In this document: positions 55,919 through 61,756 of the stretch, piece after piece | Layout of the letters: the number at the start of each line of letters is the position of its first letter | Position numbering within the stretch: the first letter of the stretch is position 1 | Assembly: GCF_030410135.1 (NCBI RefSeq) | Contig: NZ_JAUGQQ010000004.1 | Coordinates: 62,001 to 126,000, forward strand | Direction of reading: 5' to 3' | Source of the DNA: Aequorivita aurantiaca | Lineage (GTDB): Bacteria; Bacteroidota; Bacteroidia; Flavobacteriales; Flavobacteriaceae | Length of the DNA stretch: 64,000 nt | Made by a program: the position numbers and the translations under genes | Notes under the pieces: generated by a model | Told to the model about the DNA's origin: nothing | The model's input: only the letters and a program-made list of their open reading frames with translations | Database searches by the model: none

Positions 55919-55949
55919 CAAAAGTATATTATAAAATACAACAATCCCT

Positions 55950-56015
55950 TTAGCTAACGCTTCTCAAAAGATGCCACCAAAAATTGGATGTATTGAAGAT
56001 GTTATTTATGTTCAT
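55950..56015 (-). CDS. Trp/Phe-containing leader peptide of the attenuator
   Basis: 21-codon open frame, ATG 56015 to TAA 55950; residues 11-16 read NFWWHL, with two adjacent Trp codons (55974-55979) just after a Phe codon and another Phe at residue 7. The stop lies 31 nt before the terminator hairpin. The GGGA that can pair with the terminator arm starts 1 nt after the stop, so a ribosome at the stop would mask it while one stalled at Trp-Trp would not. This is the layout of a classical ribosome-controlled attenuator. It is too short for normal gene callers. Confidence 0.8.
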   Translation of the reverse strand: MNINNIFNTSNFWWHLLRSVS

Positions 56016-56020
56016 AGCGG

Positions 56021-56052
56021 CTAAAGTAGCCAATAAATGTGATTTTGAAAAC
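56021..56052 (-). promoter_or_regulatory. Candidate promoter of the leader transcript
   Basis: TACTTTAG on the minus strand (56028-56021) fits TAnnTTTG in seven of eight bases, with TTTTC about 18 nt upstream. Start of transcription would be within a few bases of the leader peptide ATG at 56015. Support is moderate. Confidence 0.4.
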
Positions 56053-56067
56053 GTTTTGGGAAAAATT

Positions 56068-56121
56068 TTAAAGGCCGAAGCGCCACCACTTCGGAAGAAA
56101 TTTGTGTAGTTTTGTTTTCAT
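56068..56121 (-). CDS. Second possible Trp-rich leader ORF
   Basis: 17-codon frame MKTKLHKFLPKWWRFGL followed by TAA. It also has adjacent Trp codons (56083-56088), which lie in the loop of a 6-bp hairpin CCGAAG/CTTCGG (56075-56094). It would be transcribed only if a promoter lies inside gldA; it also overlaps the gldA promoter. It may be a second sensor, a relic, or chance. Confidence 0.35.
   Translation of the reverse strand: MKTKLHKFLPKWWRFGL
56107..56114 (+). promoter_or_regulatory. Candidate -7 element for gldA
   Basis: TAGTTTTG matches TAnnTTTG, 13 nt before the gldA ATG at 56128. A short leader is implied. No clear -33 element. Confidence 0.4.
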
Positions 56122-56127
56122 AAAAAT

Positions 56128-57027
56128 ATGTCGATACAAGTAGAAAATATCACCAAAATTTACGGCCATCAAAAGGCACTGGACAATATTTCCTTTAAAA
56201 TAGAAAAAGGAGAAATTGTGGGTTTTCTTGGGCCTAATGGCGCCGGAAAATCTACGATGATGAAGATTCTCACAACGTTTCTGCCAGCCTCGGATGGGGT
56301 TGCATTTGTTAATGGTTTTGAGGTGAACAAAGATGATATTGACGTTAAGAAAAGCGTGGGCTATCTGCCCGAGCACAACCCGCTTTATTTGGATATGTAC
56401 GTTCGGGAATATCTTTTTTTCAACGCTGGAATTTATAATATTCCAAAAACTGAGGTTGAAAATGTAATTGAGAAAACGGGTTTATTGCCAGAAGCCAACA
56501 AAAAAATCGGTCAACTTTCAAAGGGTTACCGGCAGCGTGTTGGGCTTGCAAATGCGCTTTTGCACAATCCCGAAGTTTTAATTTTAGATGAACCAACCAC
56601 GGGCTTGGATCCAAACCAATTGATTGAAATCCGGCAACTCATAAAAAACGTCGGAAAAGAAAAAACAGTTTTGCTTTCCACCCATATTATGCAGGAAGTT
56701 GAGGCCATTTGCGATCGCGTAATTATTGTTAATAAGGGTGAAATTGTGCTCGATAAAAAACTGTCAGAATTAAAAAACAATAAGCAGCAAATTATTGAAG
56801 TAGAATTTGATTATCGCGTGGAAGAGGTGGCCCTACAAAAAATTCCGAAGCTTGAAAAGATTGAAAATTCAATAGGTTTTGTGTATCAACTCTATTTCGA
56901 GACCGAACACGATATGCGCGGAAAGGTATTCGATTTTGCGCACGACAATGGTTTAAAAATTCTTCAATTGCACCAAAAAAATACTACTCTCGAAAAACTA
57001 TTTTCTGAACTCACTATTCAAAAATAA
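56128..57027 (+). CDS. gldA: Gliding motility ABC transporter ATP-binding subunit GldA
   Basis: ABC ATPase, 299 residues: Walker A GPNGAGKST (35-43), signature LSKGYRQ (130-136), Walker B VLILDEP (150-156), D-loop GLDP and switch His in STHIM. The N-terminus MSIQVENITKIYG and the C-terminal accessory domain of about 80 residues fit GldA, which with the GldF/GldG membrane parts is required for gliding in Flavobacterium; gldFG are not in the window. A generic ABC-2 exporter ATPase is the alternative. Ends overlapping the convergent GIN gene by 14 bp. Confidence 0.85.
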   Translation: MSIQVENITKIYGHQKALDNISFKIEKGEIVGFLGPNGAGKSTMMKILTTFLPASDGVAFVNGFEVNKDDIDVKKSVGYLPEHNPLYLDMYVREYLFFNAGIYNIPKTEVENVIEKTGLLPEANKKIGQLSKGYRQRVGLANALLHNPEVLILDEPTTGLDPNQLIEIRQLIKNVGKEKTVLLSTHIMQEVEAICDRVIIVNKGEIVLDKKLSELKNNKQQIIEVEFDYRVEEVALQKIPKLEKIENSIGFVYQLYFETEHDMRGKVFDFAHDNGLKILQLHQKNTTLEKLFSELTIQK

Positions 57028-57763
57028 GTTGACCGCTGTAAAGGACTTCAACCTCAACAATGGGGGGTCTATTTTTGCAAATAACGTTGCCCAAACTAAC
57101 TATTTGACCTCTAATGGATTCTTGTGGATTTACCACTATAGGCCCGGTACTTCGATGGTAGACATTTAAATTCTGAACAATTAAGTTTTCCGAATAAATC
57201 CTACAATCACTCGCGTAAAGGCCAAAATTGGCGTTGGTCGCACTACCGCTTAAATAAAATTTTGATAGGCCATTGGCAACAATCGTAAGATTTTCAACAT
57301 TCAAATTCAGTTTAAAATCCCCGTCAATATGATATTGGTCCTCGTTATGTTGATCTTCAGAAGCCAGGATTAAATTTGGAAATCCCAAGACACCGATACT
57401 TTCCACGGCCAAGCCGGTGCTACTTCTAATTTCGGTGAGATTTGGAGTGGTGATATATACGTGCGTCAATCCGTAGTCCCGCACCAAATTACAAGCGTTA
57501 TTATTGTGGATTTGGAGAACGCCGTTTGCAACGGAAACTTCAATGTCGCTCATTAAATTTTCTCCTGTTTGCACCATCACTTTATGTTCCTCACCTTGCT
57601 TTACGAACAGTTTTATTCGTTCCCAAACTATAATTTTCTGAAAAGGTTGAATTGGCATTTCTTGTTGCACGGTTTTTCCTGCGGTTTGAATGCAGTCCCA
57701 TCCATTTTCGGAATTACAACCAAAAAGAGCTAACACGAAAAAGAGGTAAAATATGTTCTTCAT
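57014..57763 (-). CDS. GIN-domain (DUF2807) lipoprotein, copy 1
   Basis: 249-residue lipoprotein (MKNIFYLFFVLALFGC, Cys16; second Cys motif WDC at 22-24). The mature part is a beta-helix-like GIN domain (DUF2807) with QPFQKIIVWERIKLFVKQGEEHKVMVQTGENLMSD and NLILASEDQHN. It is clearly related to copy 2 at 58932-59684 (both have NACNLVRDYG and TAGxTV near the N-terminus). Last gene of the pagL-GIN-pagL-GIN run; its end overlaps gldA. Function unknown; surface or periplasmic adhesive/scaffold roles have been suggested for such folds. Confidence 0.85.
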   Translation of the reverse strand: MKNIFYLFFVLALFGCNSENGWDCIQTAGKTVQQEMPIQPFQKIIVWERIKLFVKQGEEHKVMVQTGENLMSDIEVSVANGVLQIHNNNACNLVRDYGLTHVYITTPNLTEIRSSTGLAVESIGVLGFPNLILASEDQHNEDQYHIDGDFKLNLNVENLTIVANGLSKFYLSGSATNANFGLYASDCRIYSENLIVQNLNVYHRSTGPIVVNPQESIRGQIVSLGNVICKNRPPIVEVEVLYSGQLIFE

Positions 57764-57796
57764 TTATGATTTTTATAAAACAAAAAATGTAGCAAT

Positions 57797-58906
57797 TTAC
57801 AGCCTGTAACCCACACCAAATTCTACGGCTTCTGCTTTTGCCCAATGTGCATGGACGGTTACGGCAGCGAAAATAGTGTCCTTCCAAAAATAGCGTTTAA
57901 GTCCCAAACGGTTATAAATTCGGTTTTCAAAAGCATACGGCCAATAGACATAATAACCCAATTGTGAGATGAACGCTGCTTTATTAAATCGCCATTCATG
58001 GCCCACAAAAAGCCCAACTCGCTTATAATCCTCATCGCCCGAAAGTCCGTCCTCGGGATAGGCGATGGAGCGATAGTTTATCAATTCTTTTAAAAAAGTG
58101 GAAAAGAAAATGTCTACTCCTCCGGTAAAAGTGCTTTTATAATTGATGCGTTTGTCCACAAAAGCCGAAATTACGTAAAACGGCTCTTGGCCCAATCCAA
58201 CCACATCACTTTCATTAATTCCCGTTCTAAAAGCGAAGTTGTATTTAAACCTTTCGGCGTGAGTGCGACTTAGAGAATCTTCTTTTTTAATATATTCTGG
58301 GAATTCCTCATAATCCAATTGATAGCTGAGGCCAGCATTCAGCAAAAAAGAATTGGTGCTATTATTGGGCGCTTTAAAATTCGCATTGCTATAATGAATA
58401 ATCGTAAATCCTGCATGGAATCCCAATCCTTTGTAAATATTTTCTCGAACGTAATTTCCCTTTAAAAAAGTAGTGCTTAAAAGTTGCGTGCCGTAGGCAT
58501 TGTTATTGTAGTTTGAATTCGTATCAAAAGGACTCTCAGAATATGCAATTCCCTGTCCCACCCGAAGCATGAGGTGCCTATTTAAAAAATACCAATTCAT
58601 ATGGCCATACACGCCCCAAACATTGCCAAGGTATTCATTGTGCATGTCCTGATACGCCAGCGTAAATCCCCAATCGGGATAATTGTAGCGCCGCTCCCAT
58701 TCATTGAAACCGTACGTTTTTCTGTTAAGGGAAAGGAAAAAACCAGTGGGGTGACCCGAAATTAAATGTTGAATGTCAGGATTGTGCTCGAGCACCGTGC
58801 CGTAAAAATAATCGGCTTCCAGAGAAATTGGTTTCAATTCCTTTTCCTGTGAAAAGATTGGAAAACTTAAAAGTAAGGCAGCGAATACGGAAAAGAGGTG
58901 CTTCAT
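57797..58906 (-). CDS. PagL-like acyloxyacyl hydrolase-family outer membrane protein, copy 1
   Basis: 369 residues from ATG 58906 (MKHLFSVFAALLLSFPIFSQ signal); a TTG three codons above is less likely. Beta-barrel protein; the block HYSNANFKAPNNSTN holds the His and Ser (HxS) of lipid A 3-O-deacylase PagL. At the PagL Glu position (14 residues after the His) there is Asn, so activity is uncertain. It is about twice the length of PagL. It pairs with a GIN lipoprotein gene downstream, and the pair is duplicated (see 59688-60779). Confidence 0.8.
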   Translation of the reverse strand: MKHLFSVFAALLLSFPIFSQEKELKPISLEADYFYGTVLEHNPDIQHLISGHPTGFFLSLNRKTYGFNEWERRYNYPDWGFTLAYQDMHNEYLGNVWGVYGHMNWYFLNRHLMLRVGQGIAYSESPFDTNSNYNNNAYGTQLLSTTFLKGNYVRENIYKGLGFHAGFTIIHYSNANFKAPNNSTNSFLLNAGLSYQLDYEEFPEYIKKEDSLSRTHAERFKYNFAFRTGINESDVVGLGQEPFYVISAFVDKRINYKSTFTGGVDIFFSTFLKELINYRSIAYPEDGLSGDEDYKRVGLFVGHEWRFNKAAFISQLGYYVYWPYAFENRIYNRLGLKRYFWKDTIFAAVTVHAHWAKAEAVEFGVGYRL

Positions 58907-58931
58907 ATTTTTCAACGCCGGTAAAGATAAA

Positions 58932-59684
58932 CTAATCTTTAAATAATAAACGGCCGGTGAAAAATTCTTTTACCTCAACAACCGCAGGGCGGGAATAACT
59001 AACAATATCACCGGTTGCCATTATTTTCCCGACAATACTTTGTTGCGGGTTTACCACCATTTTGTTAGCACTTCTTTGAAAAACCTCAAGTTTATCTATC
59101 AATAAATTTTCGCCTTCAAAACGGGGCATTTCATCAGCAAAGTTCAAATTTGCTATTTCAGTGAAACCGGATATGTAGAAAACGCTTTGGCCGTTGGCGC
59201 TTACGCGGAATTCTTCACAAACAATATTCAAATAAAAATCGCCGCTTTTACGAATATTTTCCGGACCCGTACTGCTATTGCTAATCAATGTTAGTTTTGG
59301 AAAATTTAAAATTCCCTCGCCAATAACGTCATAAGCGGAACTGTTTCGAATTTCAACAATGTTCGGCGCAGTTACAAAAATCTTTGTAATTCCGTAATCG
59401 CGCACCAAATTGCAGGCATTTCTATCTTTTACAACCAACGTGTTTTCTTCAACAATTACTAAAACATCACTCAGAAGATTTTTGCCCGTTTCCAGTATTA
59501 TTTCCTGGGTATTGCCCTGTTTTAAATATAATGTTACGTCGTCCTCAATGCGAATTTTTGAAAATTCTGAAACAACAAATTTCTTTGAAACAGTTTCTCC
59601 CGCCGTTTGGGTGCAATCCCAAGAATTTTCAGAATCACACGAAAACAGCAAAAATAGAAATCCGATAAACAGTAATTTCTTCAT
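58932..59684 (-). CDS. GIN-domain (DUF2807) lipoprotein, copy 2
   Basis: 250 residues, lipoprotein signal MKKLLFIGFLFLLFSC (Cys16) and a WDC motif at 22-24 as in copy 1. GIN-type repeats: SEFSKIRIEDDVTLYLKQGNTQEIILETGKNLLSD, RNACNLVRDYGITKIFVTAPNIVEIRNSSAYDV. Shared blocks with copy 1 (NACNLVRDYG, VVNPQxSIxG) show a duplication. It starts 3 bp after the stop of pagL-like copy 2 and ends 25 bp before the ATG of copy 1. Confidence 0.86.
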   Translation of the reverse strand: MKKLLFIGFLFLLFSCDSENSWDCTQTAGETVSKKFVVSEFSKIRIEDDVTLYLKQGNTQEIILETGKNLLSDVLVIVEENTLVVKDRNACNLVRDYGITKIFVTAPNIVEIRNSSAYDVIGEGILNFPKLTLISNSSTGPENIRKSGDFYLNIVCEEFRVSANGQSVFYISGFTEIANLNFADEMPRFEGENLLIDKLEVFQRSANKMVVNPQQSIVGKIMATGDIVSYSRPAVVEVKEFFTGRLLFKD

Positions 59685-59687
59685 AAT

Positions 59688-60779
59688 TTATATTCTAATC
59701 CCCACACCAAATTCAACACCTTCCACTTTTGCACCGTGCGATTTTAGGGTAATTGCACTAAAAAGTTTGTCGGTAAAATAATATTTCAAACCAACCCGAA
59801 AATACGTCCGGCCTTCGAAATCATACGGATAATAAACGTAAAAACCCGCTTGGGTAATTAAAGCCAAGTTATTGAATCGCAATTCATGCCCGGCAAAAAT
59901 TCCCACGCGTTTATAATCCTCATCGCCTTTTACATCAAAACTTGGAAACGCCACGGAAAGGTATTCTATTTCTTTTTTTAGAAATGGCAAATAGAAAAAA
60001 TCTCCTCCGAATTGCACTGTACTTTTATAGCTCAACCGCTTATCTGCAAATGCAGAAACCACGAAAAACGGATGTTGACCGAGATTCAAATAATCACTTT
60101 CATTCAAACCACCGCGAAGTATGAAGTTGAACTTTATGGGTTCTGAAATTTTCTGAGGATTCGAATCCGAAATATACGTCGAAGTTTCATCGGTCACGGA
60201 ATATTGCACACCCACATTAAATGTGAAGGCATTCGTGCTGGAATTTGGCGCCTTAAAATTTCCGTTGGAATAATGCACCAAAGCAATCCCAGCCTGCACT
60301 CCGAAGTTTTTAAAGAGATTTTGTTTTTTATAATTCAGCATCAAATAAGTGGAACTCAACAAATGTGTCCCGTATGCATTGTTTTTGAAATTCGTTTCCA
60401 AATCAAACGGATTTGTATTGTAAGCAATTCCCTGTCCTATTCGGAAGAAAAGATTTCGCTTCAAAAAGTAAAAATTGAAATGCCCATAAAGCCCATAATT
60501 TTCACCCAAAACATCGTAATGCGCATTTTGATGCACGAAAGAAAACCCCCAATCGGGATAGTTATATTCTTGATGCCAACGTTCGGTTCCATACGTTTTT
60601 CGGTTAAAACCAATAATAAAACCATCGGGATGCGCTTTCACCAAATGTGAAATATCCTTGTTATGCCGAAGAATAGTTCCGTAGAAATAATTGGCGTCCA
60701 CAAAGAAATCCTTGCTTTTTTCCTGCGAAAAAACAAAAGAAGTCGTGAAAAAAAACAGCAAAAGAGTGATTCGAGACAT
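59688..60779 (-). CDS. PagL-like acyloxyacyl hydrolase-family outer membrane protein, copy 2
   Basis: 363 residues from ATG 60779 (MSRITLLLFFFTTSFVFSQ signal); a GTG one codon above is possible. Closely matches copy 1 along the length (ANYFYGTILRHNKDISHLVKAHPDGF, NAYGTHLLSSTYL, HYSNGNFKAPNSSTN, DEDYKRVGIFAGHELRFN). Same HxS pair and Asn instead of Glu. Starts 20 bp after the metF stop, so it may be carried by the metH-metF transcript. Confidence 0.82.
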   Translation of the reverse strand: MSRITLLLFFFTTSFVFSQEKSKDFFVDANYFYGTILRHNKDISHLVKAHPDGFIIGFNRKTYGTERWHQEYNYPDWGFSFVHQNAHYDVLGENYGLYGHFNFYFLKRNLFFRIGQGIAYNTNPFDLETNFKNNAYGTHLLSSTYLMLNYKKQNLFKNFGVQAGIALVHYSNGNFKAPNSSTNAFTFNVGVQYSVTDETSTYISDSNPQKISEPIKFNFILRGGLNESDYLNLGQHPFFVVSAFADKRLSYKSTVQFGGDFFYLPFLKKEIEYLSVAFPSFDVKGDEDYKRVGIFAGHELRFNNLALITQAGFYVYYPYDFEGRTYFRVGLKYYFTDKLFSAITLKSHGAKVEGVEFGVGIRI

Positions 60780-60799
60780 CACCGCAAATTAAAGCATTC

Positions 60800-61756
60800 T
60801 CAAAAAACCTGCGAGGCAATCTGCCTAATATTGCTGCTTTTTCCCATAGAATAATAGTGAAGAAATGGCACGCCAGCCTTCACAAGTTCCTTGCTTTGCT
60901 TTACGCACCAATCAATCCCAATCTGCCGAACAGCTTGATTGTCCTTTGCTTTTACCACTTCCATTACCAACGCATCCGGCAAATCGACCTTAAACCGATG
61001 CGGAATTAAATTGAGGTGCGACTTCACGGAAATAGGTTTCAAGCCCGGAATAATTGGAACGGTAATGTCTTCCGCTCTGCATTTTTTTTCAAACTGAAAG
61101 AATTTCTCGTTGTCAAAAAACATTTGTGTAACAATATATTCTGCGCCGTTTTTAATTTTCTTTTTCAAAAAATGGATATCGCTTTCACTGCTCGGTGCTT
61201 CCATATGTTTTTCGGGATAACCGGCAACGCCCACGCAAAAATCGGTGGGAAACGTATTTTGAAGTTCGTCATCCAAATAAGTGCCCCTGTTCATAAAATG
61301 TATTTGAGAAACAAGATCGCAGGCGTATTTATGCCCGTTTTTATTGGGGGTGAAATAGGTTTCGCTTTTCACCGCATCACCCCGTAGCGCCATTACATTG
61401 TCAATTCCCAAAAACTGAAGGTCGATCAAAAAATTTTCGGTTTCCTCTTTTGAAAAACCTCCACAAAGAATATGTGGCACGGCATCAACCTCATATCTAT
61501 TTTGAATGGCGGCACAAATTCCAACCGTTCCGGGACGTTTACGAACTACTTTTTTCTCTATCAAACCATCTTTCAATTCCTTAAAAACATATTCTTCGCG
61601 ATGATAGGTTACGTTGATGTACGGGGGTTTAAATTCCATCAACGGATCAATATTCTCAAAAATGGAGTGTATGTTTTCACCTTTTAAAGGCGGTAAAATC
61701 TCGAACGAAAATTGCGTTTTTCCGTTGCCGTTCTTTATGTGCTCGGTAACTTTCAT
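60800..61756 (-). CDS. metF: 5,10-methylenetetrahydrofolate reductase
   Basis: FAD enzyme making 5-methyl-THF for methionine synthase; 318 residues, TIM barrel. FSFEILPPLKGENIHSIF, NVTYHREEYVFKELKDG, DNVMALRGDAVKSE, GVAGYPEKHMEAPS, EYIVTQMFFDNEKFFQFEKKC and IPGLKPIS are the family blocks. Its ATG immediately follows the metH stop. Both the substrate path (metF to metH) and the contact of the genes say they form one operon. Confidence 0.96.
   Translation of the reverse strand: MKVTEHIKNGNGKTQFSFEILPPLKGENIHSIFENIDPLMEFKPPYINVTYHREEYVFKELKDGLIEKKVVRKRPGTVGICAAIQNRYEVDAVPHILCGGFSKEETENFLIDLQFLGIDNVMALRGDAVKSETYFTPNKNGHKYACDLVSQIHFMNRGTYLDDELQNTFPTDFCVGVAGYPEKHMEAPSSESDIHFLKKKIKNGAEYIVTQMFFDNEKFFQFEKKCRAEDITVPIIPGLKPISVKSHLNLIPHRFKVDLPDALVMEVVKAKDNQAVRQIGIDWCVKQSKELVKAGVPFLHYYSMGKSSNIRQIASQVF

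Noticed and set aside
55545-55934. Plus-strand frame of about 130 codons opposite the DAHP synthase gene
   Set aside because: Lies against conserved catalytic motifs of the minus-strand enzyme; rich in Pro/Arg as expected for a shadow frame.
56068-56376. A 102-codon minus-strand reading frame opposite the start of gldA
   Set aside because: Most of it is the antisense of conserved GldA codons. Only its last 17 codons lie outside gldA, and those are reported as a possible micro-ORF.
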